DNA from: Clostridiales bacterium
GTDB lineage: Bacteria > Bacillota > Clostridia > Caldicoprobacterales > DTU083
Direction: 5' to 3'
Length of the DNA: 10,875 nt
Assembly: GCA_012512335.1 (NCBI GenBank)
Contig: JAAZEK010000246.1
Location: 1-10,875, forward strand
A program made the position numbers and the translations under genes. Below, piece by piece: positions 1 through 10,875 of this stretch; the stretch's first letter is position 1; every line of letters begins with the position of its first letter. Under the pieces are notes generated by a model. The model did not search any database, was not told the DNA's origin, and worked only from the letters and a program-made list of their open reading frames with translations.

Positions 1-331
1 AAATACTACACCTTCCAAACTCACTTCGTTCAGACAGTGAAAGGTGCTTAACGCATTTTCTGCTGATATTCGCTAAGATTGATAATCGTTCCTGCAAAGG
101 CTCCTTCCATATGATTTATTATTTTGGATGTGAACAGTAGATAAATAGCAGAATTGACACTATTAATCATCAGATATTATTTGCAAATAAACGGAAACTA
201 AGTTATACTTAAATATAGCAAGAAGCAAGGCCCTAGCAGGCGTGGCTTACATAGCTCAAATTTAGTTATAGTATATAGATAGATACGGTGATGGTGTCAC
301 CTAGTCAATCAATTGAAGGAGGTTCAGTAGC
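1..331. other. gene-free 5' region before darA
   Basis: No convincing gene is visible. Positions 9-46 can fold as an imperfect hairpin: CACCTT at 9-14 pairs with AAGGTG at 41-46, and TCACT at 21-25 with AGTGA at 36-40. A minus-strand reading frame of 40 codons runs from an ATG at 170 down to a TAA at 48, with no ribosome binding site, so I do not call it a gene. A plus-strand frame open from the window edge to the TAA at 49-51 could be the last 16 codons of an upstream gene, but the peptide is unrecognisable. Promoter candidates for darA lie at 154-209. A small hairpin (GGTGA 287-291 with TCACC 297-301) sits just upstream of the darA ribosome binding site. Confidence 0.5.
181..209 (+). promoter_or_regulatory. 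sigma-A-type promoter candidate for darA-holB-ricT
   Basis: TTGCAA at 181-186 and TATACT at 204-209 are separated by 17 bases, matching the consensus at 4 of 6 and 5 of 6 positions. It would give a leader of roughly 115 bases before darA. A second, overlapping candidate is a perfect TTGACA at 154-159 with TATTAT at 175-180, but the spacing is only 15 bases. Which one is used cannot be decided from sequence. Confidence 0.5.
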
Positions 332-661
332 ATGAAATTAATTATTGCCATTGTACAAGATGAGGATGCCCAGAAGCTTACTACTACATTAATGAATGAT
401 GGATACAGTGTTACCAAACTGGCCACTACCGGTGGTTTTTTACGAGCAGGTAATACCACCTTCTTAATCGGTGTTGATTTAGAACGGCTGGATCATGCCA
501 TGGAGCTAATTGAAAAGGTATGTAAAAACAGAAAACAGATTGCTACCTCACCTTCTCCAGTGGCTGGTGTAGCTGGGGTTTATGTTCCGTATCCCGTAGA
601 AGTTACAGTAGGCGGTGCTACTGTTTTTGTAGTAGACGTAGAAGATTTTCGAAAAATCTAA
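332..661 (+). CDS. darA: cyclic-di-AMP receptor DarA/PstA (YaaQ), PII-like
   Basis: This is a small trimeric PII-like cytosolic protein that binds the second messenger c-di-AMP; its downstream target in the cell is still poorly defined. The 109 residues match the family length end to end. The N-terminal strand (KLIIAIVQDEDA) is followed by the signature around residues 28-49, with Thr28, Phe36, Leu37, Asn41 and Gly47 at positions that contact the nucleotide in characterised PstA proteins. The C-terminal part (GGATVFVVDVEDF) is the usual last strand and helix. The ATG is preceded by AAGGAGG at 316-322, spaced 9 bases. It is the first gene of a likely operon with holB (48 bases downstream) and ricT; the B. 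subtilis neighbour yaaR is missing here. Function follows from strong family resemblance. Confidence 0.95.
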   Translation: MKLIIAIVQDEDAQKLTTTLMNDGYSVTKLATTGGFLRAGNTTFLIGVDLERLDHAMELIEKVCKNRKQIATSPSPVAGVAGVYVPYPVEVTVGGATVFVVDVEDFRKI

Positions 662-709
662 CTAAAGTGGGTAGGATATTCTGGATAGATACGAAAGGGA
701 CTCCCTTAA

Positions 710-1720
710 ATGAACACTAACAATATAACTGGACAATCGCCTTTGATTGCTAGAATGGATCAGATTTTAGCTGGAGGTCGGATTGTCCATGCTTATTTAT
801 TTGAAGGTCCTGCAGGGGCAGGTAAAAAGACTATGAGTGGATTGTTCGCTCAGGCATTACTCTGTGAGAAATCTGAGGACAAGCCCTGTAATAAATGTAT
901 TCCATGTAAACAGTATGAGAGTGGAAATCACCTAGATGTTTTATGGGTTCGTCGTCTAGAAGATAAGACATCCATTAGTGTGGATCAAATTCGTGAACTA
1001 CAATCTAAAATTAAAGTAAAGCCCTTTCAAGATGGGAAGCGAATATGCTTTATTGATGAGGCGCATCTGATGAATCACCAGGCACAAAATGCGCTGCTAA
1101 AAACTTTAGAAGAGCCTCCTTCTCATACTATTTTTTTCCTTTTGGCTGATAACACCAGCTCGCTTCTTCCAACCATCATTTCACGTTGCCAATTGTTTCG
1201 AGTTGACAGCCTTTCAAGGGAAGATATAGCATTAATATTAAATAATCGTCTTTCTATTGGATTTGAGGAGGCGACAACATACGCATCCTTATCTCAAGGT
1301 AACCCAGGGCAAGCATTGGCATTAGCAGGGGATGAAGAGTTTAGAGCGCTGAGAGAACGGCTAATTAACGGCATGAATGATGCAGGTACCCCCAAAATAA
1401 TGGATTTGATTGGACCCTTTACTGAATATAAAGAACGTGTAGATGACCTATTTACCATATTGCAGCTATGGATTCGGGATATTATCATTCTTAAGGAAAC
1501 AAGCGACTTGAACCTTATAATCAATAGGGACCAATCGTCTTTGCTGCGCAAACAAGCTTCTTACTTTACAAATGAAGCTTTAAAAGCTATGATAGGGAGT
1601 ATTGAGAAATCCAGAAAAAGATTGAAGAGTAATACAAACTATCAATTAACCATAGAGGCTATGCTTAGCCATTTTCAAGGAGGAGCACATAATGCATCTC
1701 GTAGTCGGTATTCGGTTTAA
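710..1720 (+). CDS. holB: DNA polymerase III delta' subunit
   Basis: HolB is the delta' subunit of the clamp loader that places the beta sliding clamp on primed DNA. It is an AAA+ protein. A Walker A loop GPAGAGKKT lies at residues 33-41, a four-cysteine zinc module at Cys52, Cys60, Cys63 and Cys66 (spacing C-x7-C-x2-C-x2-C), a DEAH Walker B-like motif at 116-119, the conserved ALLKTLEEPP stretch at 128-137 and the SRC sensor motif at 158-160. The C-terminal third is the helical collar domain and is less conserved. At 336 residues it is normal length. The start is the ATG after an AAAGGGA ribosome binding site (694-700), which lies within a near-palindrome (695-707). Its last 29 bases overlap ricT, including the ricT ribosome binding site, so the two are probably translationally coupled. 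Confidence 0.95.
   Translation: MNTNNITGQSPLIARMDQILAGGRIVHAYLFEGPAGAGKKTMSGLFAQALLCEKSEDKPCNKCIPCKQYESGNHLDVLWVRRLEDKTSISVDQIRELQSKIKVKPFQDGKRICFIDEAHLMNHQAQNALLKTLEEPPSHTIFFLLADNTSSLLPTIISRCQLFRVDSLSREDIALILNNRLSIGFEEATTYASLSQGNPGQALALAGDEEFRALRERLINGMNDAGTPKIMDLIGPFTEYKERVDDLFTILQLWIRDIIILKETSDLNLIINRDQSSLLRKQASYFTNEALKAMIGSIEKSRKRLKSNTNYQLTIEAMLSHFQGGAHNASRSRYSV
1677..1685 (+). promoter_or_regulatory. ricT ribosome binding site inside holB
   Basis: AAGGAGGAG, a near-perfect complement of the 16S rRNA 3' end, lies within the last codons of holB, 6 bases before the ricT ATG at 1692. It fixes the ricT start and shows that the 29-base overlap is real rather than a mis-set start. Confidence 0.85.
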
Positions 1721-2552
1721 AAAAGCCGGTAAAATATATTATTTTGGCCCAAATGGGCTAGATCTAAATGAAGAAGACCATGTCATTGTAGAAACAGCAA
1801 GAGGCGTTGAGTTTGGTGATGTGGTAGTTGCATCCAAAGAGGTTCCTGATGAAGAAATTGTACCACCTTTAAAATCTGTCATTAGAAAAGCTACTGAGGA
1901 AGACAAAATACAAGCAGCAGAAAATAGGAAAAAGGAAATTGAAGCTTTCCAAGTTGGAGAACAGAAGATATCTGAACATAAGCTACTCATGCATTTAGTG
2001 GATGTGGAGCTTACCTTTGATAATAGCAAATTAATTTTTTACTTTACGGCAGATGGGCGGATAGATTTTAGGGAGCTAGTTAAGGATTTGGCTTCAGTAT
2101 TCAAAACTCGCATCGAGCTTAGACAAATCGGTGTAAGAGATGAAGCCAAGATGCTAGGAGGTCTTGGTCCTTGCGGCCTTACTCTATGCTGCAGTACATT
2201 CATGGGAGATTTCCATCCTGTTTCTATAAAAATGGCAAAAGAGCAAAATTTGTCATTAAACCCCGCCAAAATATCAGGAATATGTGGAAGACTGATGTGC
2301 TGTCTTAAATATGAGCAGGATCACTATGAGTATGCTCGTAAGAACATGCCGCGTATAGGCAGTGAGGTAATCACACCAGATGGACCTGCGGAGATTACGG
2401 ATTATAACCTATTAAAGGAAGTAGTCAAGGTTAGAATGATTTTAGACGATGATACAGTTGAGGTTAAGGAATTTCCTGTTGAAGAGCTGCAATTTGGTGG
2501 AAACAGAAATACAAGTGCACCCTCTAGCAGAAATCGCAGGAATGATAATTAG
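1692..2552 (+). CDS. ricT: RicT (YaaT), PSP1-domain regulatory complex protein
   Basis: RicT belongs to the PSP1 family. In B. subtilis it forms a complex with RicA (YmcA) and RicF (YlbF) that carries iron-sulfur clusters, works with RNase Y in mRNA maturation, and is needed for sporulation, competence and biofilm formation. The protein has 286 residues, close to the usual length. The PSP1 core is visible from about residue 85 to 175, and a cysteine-rich signature follows: Cys161, Cys166 and Cys167 (GPCGLTLCC) and Cys198, Cys203 and Cys204 (GICGRLMCC), the expected ligands for Fe-S chemistry. The C-terminal tail (about 270-286) is polar and low-complexity. Its partners ricA and ricF are not in this window. 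Identification is firm; the role in this organism is by analogy. Confidence 0.93.
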   Translation: MHLVVGIRFKKAGKIYYFGPNGLDLNEEDHVIVETARGVEFGDVVVASKEVPDEEIVPPLKSVIRKATEEDKIQAAENRKKEIEAFQVGEQKISEHKLLMHLVDVELTFDNSKLIFYFTADGRIDFRELVKDLASVFKTRIELRQIGVRDEAKMLGGLGPCGLTLCCSTFMGDFHPVSIKMAKEQNLSLNPAKISGICGRLMCCLKYEQDHYEYARKNMPRIGSEVITPDGPAEITDYNLLKEVVKVRMILDDDTVEVKEFPVEELQFGGNRNTSAPSSRNRRNDN

Positions 2553-5500
2553 CTTAGAAAGAAATTTTAAAATATACTTTTCTTTTGCTGTGAATAGTGA
2601 TAATATATTAACGAATTTACTAAGGGGTTTCCATGTTAGGGGGTGACTTTCATGGCCTATGTTATAAATGAGGATTGCATCGCATGTGGTGTCTGTCAGC
2701 CAGAATGCCCTACAGATGCTATTTCAGAAGGTGACATCTACGTTATCGATCCAGAGCTCTGCATAGATTGTGGTGCTTGCGCTGATGTATGCCCAACTGA
2801 TGCTCCTCAACCAGAATGATACATGTCAGAAGAAGGCTTGATCTTAGGGTCGGGTCTTTTTTTTGTTTCTATACTATAAAATCAGGTTAATTAACATTAG
2901 GATAACTAAGGGAGGTTTGGAATTGCAGGATCGTTTTCTGTTTATACCAGTCTTTTTTGAGGGCTTAGCCTCATTCCTGTCCCCTTGTGTGTTGCCCTTA
3001 ATACCGGCATATATGACATATCTAACGGGACAATCTATGGAGGCTATGATTGAGGATCAAAAGTCCCGTAAAACTCTTATAATAAATTCTTTGGCATTTA
3101 TTCTAGGGTTTACCGTTGTATTCGTATTGATGGGTGCAGCTGCTACTAAAATTGGTTCCTATTTATTACGTCATCAGCACCTTATTCGTCGCATCAGCGC
3201 TGTGTTAATAATCTTCTTCGGATTGTTCCATGCAGGCTGGATACCTATCCGTTTTTTGAATTATGAAAGACGACTCCAAGTTCGGCGGAAGAAACAGGGC
3301 TTGCTAACTTCTTTACTGATCGGTATGGGCTTTAGTGTTGGCTGGACACCCTGTATAGGACCTATTTTAACCTCTGTTTTATTATTAGCAGCTAATACTC
3401 AAACATTAGGCTCGGGAATGCTACTCTTGGCAGTTTATGCACTAGGTTTAGGTTTGCCATTTTTTTTGCTGGCAGTAGGTATTCGATATTTATCTAAATA
3501 CTTAAGCCTCTTAAATAAACATATGGGTGTAATAAAAAAAATAAGTGGTATTATTCTAATTATAATAGGTATTTTGATCTACTTTAATGTTTTCGCCAGA
3601 TTGGCATACCTATGAAATTTAAAGGAAGTGAAAATATGTTTAAGCATCTTAAGATAAACAGATTAAAAATAGTAGTTCTTTCTCTATCGTTCTTGATTTT
3701 ACTCTCCGCTTGTACAGCTGTTTCTCCTGAAGACCAATCCCCAGATCCAGGAACTAATCCTCCAGCTACATCAACAATCTCTCCTACTGATCCTGCTGAA
3801 AAACCAGATGTTTCTAAACCAGAAACGGGTGATACGAGAGCTGAGGATATTCTAAAGGATTATGAAAGAGGCTATGCTGTCATAGATGCTCCAATAGAGG
3901 ATTTTGAGTTGGAAGATCTGGAAGGTAATAAGGTACGCTTGTCCGATTTGGAAGGAAAGTATGTATTTCTAAACTTTTGGGCTACTTGGTGCCCACCTTG
4001 TCGTGATGAAATGCCTCATATGCAGACATTTTATGAGAAATATAAGGATGAAGGTGTTGTGATTTTAGGTGTAAATCCAAATCAGGTAGAGAATCAGGGA
4101 GTAGATAATGCTGAAAGAGCAGAAGAAAAAGCTAGGGAATTTATTGATGACAATGGATTTACTTTTCCTATACTTCTTGATCGAGATGATTCAGTTTGGG
4201 CAATATATCAGCAGAGGGGTATACCTGCAAACTATATGATTGACAAGGAAGGAACAGTAAAGTATCTGAAGCCAGGTGCGTTTTCAAGCCTTGAGGAGAT
4301 GGAAGCATTTTTAGAAGCCTTGAAGCTGAGCACAAATTAGCTTGAATATGTTATGATTATACTGTTAATGAATTGATGTCAGATGCTATATAAAAGAATT
4401 AATAGAGGAAAGAACTAGTGAACTCGCCACTTATAGAAGTGGGAATCTTGACATAGGATAAAGGTAGGATAAAAATTGGAAATAGAAACTCAGTTGAAAG
4501 AGCATGAGCGAATTGAGGACCTTCAATTTAAGGGGCTTCGGATTATACAAAATAAAAACAAGTTTTGCTTTGGGACAGATGCTGTTTTGCTGTCCCATTT
4601 TGCTGGTATTCGTAAAGGAGACAAGGTTGTAGACCTAGGTACAGGAACAGGTATAATTCCTATATTGTTGGCAGGCAGAATGGAAGAAGCCAGTCTAATT
4701 GGCATAGAAATTCAGAGCGATATGGCGGAAATGGCTAATCGCAGTATTCAGATGAATAGCTTGGAAAAGCGCGTAAAAATTTTTGAAGCTGATTTGAAGG
4801 ATGCAGCAGAAAAATTGGGCAAGGGGAAATTCTCGTTAGTTGTTTCTAATCCTCCTTATAAGAAGGCTGGAAGTGGAATTGTAAATCCAGAGGATGATAT
4901 GGCCATTGCTAGGCATGAAATTCTTTGCACTCTGGATGATGTGCTATTATCTGCCTCCAAATTGCTTCAGGTAGGAGGACGTCTTGCTATGGTACATAGG
5001 CCTGAACGATTATTGGATATTCTAATGGGTATGCGCAAGGTTCATCTGGAACCAAAGCGAATTCGTATGGTGCATTCTCAGCTACATAAAGCTCCTATTC
5101 TAATTCTTATTGAGGCTGTATCTCATGGGAAACCTTACCTAACATGGATGCCACCCTTGATTATGTATGATGAGAATAATCAGTACACTGATGAATTAAG
5201 GGAAATATATCATATTACGTGATACGAGATACGAGATAATAGATACATATAGGGGCAGACGACTCTGTCTTCCCAAATCCAACAACAGTTTCTGGCATAT
5301 GAATCTTAGTAATTTAGTGCCTATCACCTATCACCTTAAAAAGGAGACTATTAATGATTAATACAAGCAAGGGATGCTTATACCTATGTGGAACACCTAT
5401 AGGAAATCTGGAGGACATCACTCTGCGTGCATTGCGCATATTAGAGGAAGTGGACTATATAGCAGCGGAGGATACTAGACATACCTTAAAATTATTAAAT

Positions 5501-8500
5501 CATTACAATATATCAAAGCCTTTAATTAGCTATCATGAGCATAACAAAAGGGAGAAAGGGGCGGAAATCATCTCCTTAGTTCAGGAAGGGCTTAAGGTGG
5601 CTATGGTTTCTGATGCAGGCATGCCCGGAATATCTGATCCAGGTGCTGATTTGGTTACATTAGCCTACGAGGCTGAGGTGCCTGTAACTGTAGTGCCGGG
5701 GCCTTCTGCAGTCTTATCTGCTTTGGTACTCTCTGGACTTTCTACTGAAAGCTTTATCTTTGAAGGATTTTTGCCCCGGGAAAAAAAGCTGAGGCAGGAA
5801 AGGCTAAGAAAGCTAGAGCTAGAAGAACGTACGATTATACTATATGAAGCTCCTCATCGACTGCGCTCATTACTGGATGATATGAGTCAAGTGATTGGGA
5901 ATCGGAAGATTTCAATTGTTCGAGAGCTAACTAAGCTTTACGAAGAGGTTCTGCCCATGTCATTAGAAGAAGCTGTACAATATTATAAAGAAATAACTCC
6001 TAGGGGAGAATTTGTGCTTGTACTGGAAGGGCATCCAGAAAACCTGCTACAAAAGGATTTTAGCAATATCAGCATAGAGGATCATTTAAGAGATTATATT
6101 TCATTAGGTTTATCAAAAAAAGAGGCTGTTAAACAGGTATCCAAGGATAGGAATCTACCAAAGTCTCAGGTGTATCCCTTTAGTATAGGATTAGAGCAGG
6201 AGTAATGCAGGGGGTAGAGAAGGAGAAAAAAAGCAACCCAGGATGATTACTCATCTCCACGGGTTGCTTGTCATTTAAAGTTGATAGATTTTTATTTTTA
6301 GTGTTTACTGATAAATGTAGACTCAATGACATATTATCCTTGCTGATTGCTCATTTCTGTTAGACAGCTTTTGCAGATGTTTTTACTTTTATATTGTGTG
6401 ACGTCTCGCGCATCATCACAGAAAATGCAAGCTGGGCTGTATTTTTTTAGGATAATATGCTCTCCCTCAACATAGATTTCAAGTGCATCTTTCTCTTCGA
6501 TGCCAAGTGTTCTACGAAGCTCGATGGGAATGACCACTCTACCCAACTCATCAACCTTTCTCACTATACCTGTAGACTTCATTTTTCCCCCTCCTTTATA
6601 TTATACAAATTTCGACAGAATCTAACATATAATACACATGTAGTTTACCAATTAATGAAAAATAAGTCAACCTTTTTCATTGAATTTATTTAAAGTTTTT
6701 TTAAAATATATTTACTTCCCCAGTGAACTGTAACTTTGTTCTATTGGACAATGTTTAGTACATACCAATGTAAATATAGAGAGTAGGACAGGATTAGGTG
6801 GGTGATTTATTTGGTAAATATTATATGGCTAATTTTGTTGGCAGGAGGCTTTTTAGTGGCATTTTTTACAGGCAGTGTGGAATTAGCCACCCAGGCAGCA
6901 TTTGACAGCGCAAGTTATGCAGTAGAGCTGGCTTTAGGGCTGATTGGAATCTATACATTTTGGATGGGATTGATGCGGGTTGCAGAAAAGGCGGGTCTTA
7001 TAAAGGTGTTTTCTCGAAAAATTTCACCTATTTTACGCTTGTTTTTCCCAGATGTTCCTTCCAGCAGTCCTGCCATGGGAGCCATGTCTATGAACATAAT
7101 CGCTAACATGCTTGGCCTGGGAAACGCAGCAACACCTCTAGGGCTCAATGCCATGAAAGAACTGCAAAAACTAAATCGCATGCGAAAATCTCCCTCAGAC
7201 GCCATGTGCTTGTTTCTAGTCATCAATACTTCCTCGATTCAGCTTATACCTACTACAGTGATTGCACTTCGAAATTCAGCTGGTTCTGCCAACTCAACAG
7301 AAATAGTTGGTACAACTCTAATTGCAACTATTTGCGCTACCATTACTGGAATTACTTTAGCACAAATTTTAAAACGTGTATACCAGCAGGGGGGAAGATA
7401 ATGATAAGTATATTTAATACCTTATCTCGTTTTGCCATTCCTGTGTTTATTCTTTTCATCCTGGGATATGGCTTTTATAAAAAGGTGCCCGTATATGAAG
7501 CTTTTATTGAGGGGGCAAAGGAAGGCTTTACTACTGTTATCCGAATACTCCCATATTTGGTTGCTATGCTGGTGGCTATAGGGGTTTTTCGTAGCTCTGG
7601 TGCTATGGAATTACTTTTCCGATCTCTATCTCCTGTCACTAACCTGTTGGGAATTCCTGCGGATTTGCTACCTCTAGCCTTTATGAGACCTTTATCTGGT
7701 TCAGCTTCCATCGGTATACTTGCTGAAATGCTGAAGGTACATGGGGCTGATAGCTTTATAGGAAGGACTGCGTCCACTATGATGGGATCCACAGAGACCA
7801 CGTTCTATACAGCTAGCATCTATCTAGGTTCTGTGGGCCTTCGGGATACTCGCTATGTTTTGATTGCTGGCTTGGTATCGGATTTTGTAGGCTTTCTTTC
7901 ATCTATTATTATTTGCACCTTGGTTTTTGGACGCTAATGCAGAGTGATGCAGAGTGACGGTTCTCGTGCTTCATTGAAGTAGGGGTATAATTCTGGAGCT
8001 TCACATTCACATTTAATTAAAATAATAAATATATTCCAGTCGCTGTTGCAATCACGAATCAATCTAGAGCTCATATCAGAATTCAAAAATAGCAGTCTCG
8101 ACGGAATATTTGTTCTGTGTTATAATAAACACGATAAATGAAGCAAAAACTATGGTTTTTGCCTGATGTATTTATTGAAACGGTGTGAAGCAAGTCGACT
8201 CACGACTTGCACTTGTGTTATAATAAACACTGTACCGAAGAAATAATGGATGGGAGACAATGATGAATGAAGCTTAATGTATACGCCATTCCTGACAATG
8301 TCGCAGATAAGGAGTTAAAGGACAAAACAGTTGTAATTATCGACCTATTTAGAGCTACCAGTACTATGCTAGCTGCTCTGGCTAATGGATGCAAAGAGAT
8401 AGTGCCTTCAGCTGAAATTGAAGAGGTTATAAACATGTCCAAAAATTACGAAAAAGACTCCTACCTACTTTGTGGAGAGAGAAACATACAAGCAATTGAT

Positions 8501-10875
8501 GGTTTTCATCTCTCAAACTCACCTTTGGAGTATACCTCAGACAAAGTTTCAGGCAAGACCTTACTGATGACAACTACCAACGGAACCCAGGCTTTCAAAA
8601 GGGTGAGTGATGCTAGCGATGTGCTAATATGTAGCCTTACTAATGTGGATGCAGTAGCTGATTATATTGCTGAGGATCAAAATGATGTAGCTTTTATTTG
8701 TGCTGGAACTAATGGCCATTTTACCACTGATGATGTGGTAACAGCTGGAGCAGTCATTCACAGGCTGACAAATAAGGTGGAAAATTTGAAACTAGGTGAT
8801 TTGGCTGCAGTAGCTAAAATCCTGTATCAGCATTCTGCCAATGATTTGCATGGCTTACTTAAGAGCTCTACACACTATGGGAGACTTATGGATTCAGGAT
8901 TAGAAAAAGACATTGAATACTGTCTTACTTTAAATGCAGCTCCGGTAATAGGCATCTACAAAGATGGAATAGTGAAATTAGCTGATAAAGTACAAGATTA
9001 GCATAGGATAAGATTTAGTTTTCAAGCAATCAAACTATACAAATGGGGGGTATGTGATTTGCTTAATGTTGTAGAAGTAAAAACTAAAAGACAGTTAAAG
9101 CGTTTTGTTGACTTTCCTTATGAGCTTTATGCAGACAATCCCTATTGGATTCCTCCCCTTCGAGCGGATGAAATTAGCACACTAAGGTGGGATAAAAACC
9201 CAGCTTTTGCTTACTGTGAAGCTAGATATTGGTTGGTTTACAGGGATAATAAAATTGTAGGCCGTGTAGCTGGTATCATCAATCACGAAGCTATCGAGAA
9301 ATGGGGAAAAAAATATGCCAGATTCGGATGGTTCGATTTCATCGATGACCTAGATGTAATAAAATGCCTCTTACAACAGGTGGAGAGCTGGGCACGAGAG
9401 AATGGACTATCAGGAATTCAGGGGCCTATGGGTTTTTGTGATATGGATAAGGAAGGTATGCTCATTGACGGATTTGACGAAATGGGCACATTTACCACTC
9501 TATACAACTATGAATATTATCCCAAATATATGGAGATGTTGGACTTTAGCAAGGATGTTGATTGGTACGAATACATCATGGAGGTACCTGAAAAGCTTAA
9601 TGATGAAATTATTAAGATGGCAGAGCTAGTGAAGGAAAAAAATAAGCTTAAAACTATTACCTTTACAAAGCCTAAGCAAATATTGCCCTATGCTAAAGCT
9701 ATTTTTGATTTACTCAATGAAGCCTATAGGGATTTATATAATGTCGTCCCTTTAAGTGATGAGCAGATAGACTTCTTTATCAAGCAGTATTTTAGCGTAG
9801 TTAACCCTGATTATGTGAATATCGTACTGGATAGCAATGATTCCTTGGTTGCATTTAGCATTGGTTTTCCTTCTTTGGCTAAGACTCTTCAAAAAACTAA
9901 GGGCAAGCTTTTACCACTTGGGTTTATTCGAATGATACGGGCTTTAAAAGTTAACAATAGTGTTGATATGCTGCTAATAGCAGTAAGGCCTGACCTACAG
10001 GGTAAAGGTGTAAACTCTCTTCTTATGAAGGCTATGACAGAAGCCTGCTTGAGGAACGGAGTAAAGGTAGCCCATTTAAATCCTCAGCTGGAGGATAATC
10101 GTAAAGTTCGTTCTCAATGGAAGCGCTTTACGGGTCAGCAAAACAAAACGCGTCGCTGTTATTTTAAGGATTTTGGGGTAGACTATCAAGATACTGGCAA
10201 AAAAACAGTGTAAGGATTGACAAAAGCAATTATTTTTGTTTATAATATTATTAATATCATATTGAAAACACGATGAAGGGAAGAGTAGGTAAAGGAACTG
10301 CCCAACAGAGAACCGGAGAAGGTGAAAACCGGTGGCAAGGGAATTTGCTGAACATGGCCCTGGAGTGAAATGGCTGAAAACAGTAGTAGGTCATTGCGGA
10401 AGATTCCGTTAAACGATCAGGTGATAAACGTCACTGAAATAAGGCTTCAGCATAGCTGAAGTAAATTAGGGTGGTACCGCGTGCCCCTCGCCCCTATATG
10501 GAGTGAGGGGCTTGTTTATTTATTATATGAAAAGAATATAGTTAGGAAAGGAAGATGATAAAATGAAAACCTATTATATCACCACCCCCATATATTACCC
10601 TAGTGACAAATTGCATATTGGTCATTCCTATACCACAGTGGCAGCTGATGCAATGGCTCGCTTCAAAAGAATGACTGGATATGATGTAATGTTTCTGACG
10701 GGAACCGACGAGCATGGGCAGAAAATTGAGAAGAGAGCTAAGGAAAACAAGGTAACACCTAAGGAATATGTAGATCATATTGTAGCGGGAATTAAGGACT
10801 TGTGGAAGCTTATGGATATCAGCTATGATGACTTCATTCGTACCACAGACAATCGTCATCAAGTTGTTGTTCAGA

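Overview
The window is low-GC chromosomal DNA from a spore-forming member of the Clostridia (Bacillota). Four things point there: a core gene order shared with the Bacillus subtilis yaaQ-holB-yaaT-yabB-yabC-abrB-metS block, the spore maturation pair spmA-spmB, an abrB gene whose leader holds a perfect Spo0A box, and a T-box leader in front of methionyl-tRNA synthetase. Genus cannot be read from the sequence.

Layout. Bases 1-331 hold no convincing gene but carry promoter candidates for the first operon. Bases 332-2552 (+) encode the c-di-AMP receptor DarA (YaaQ), the clamp-loader delta' subunit HolB and RicT (YaaT); holB and ricT overlap by 29 bases. A 55-residue 2[4Fe-4S] ferredoxin (2652-2819) follows and ends at a strong terminator. 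Next is a thiol-redox pair: the membrane electron carrier CcdA (TTG start) and a TlpA/ResA-like thioredoxin lipoprotein. Then come two RNA methyltransferases, TrmN6 (YabB) and RsmI (YabC), separated by a 116-bp cassette with imperfect inverted ends that looks like a small non-coding repeat element. abrB (minus strand) converges on rsmI, with its own terminator, sigma-A-type promoter and Spo0A box. spmA-spmB (+) are translationally coupled. A 329-bp gene-free stretch holds a tandem 10-mer, dyads and two copies of a 17-bp sequence containing a -10 box. It is followed by comB (2-phosphosulfolactate phosphatase family) and a large GNAT-fold protein of unknown substrate. The window ends with a consensus promoter, a methionine-specific T-box and the first 104 codons of metG.

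How the genes fit together. The backbone is housekeeping and developmental: replication (HolB), c-di-AMP sensing (DarA), RNA processing and development (RicT), tRNA and rRNA methylation (TrmN6, RsmI), transition-state control (AbrB) and tRNA charging (MetG). Compared with B. subtilis, yaaR, yabA and yazA are absent from their places, and two groups are inserted: a redox group (ferredoxin, CcdA, TlpA-like) after ricT and a sporulation-flavoured group (spmAB, comB, GNAT) between abrB and metG. In Bacillus ComB-family YitC serves sulfolactate accumulation in spores, so comB beside spmAB may share a sporulation context; that is inference.

I see no defence system, CRISPR array, prophage or integrase. 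The least explained items are the duplicated promoter/dyad module before comB, the trmN6-rsmI repeat cassette, and the single Spo0A box downstream of the abrB promoter. Four genes (ccdA, trmN6, spmA and the GNAT gene) appear to start with TTG.
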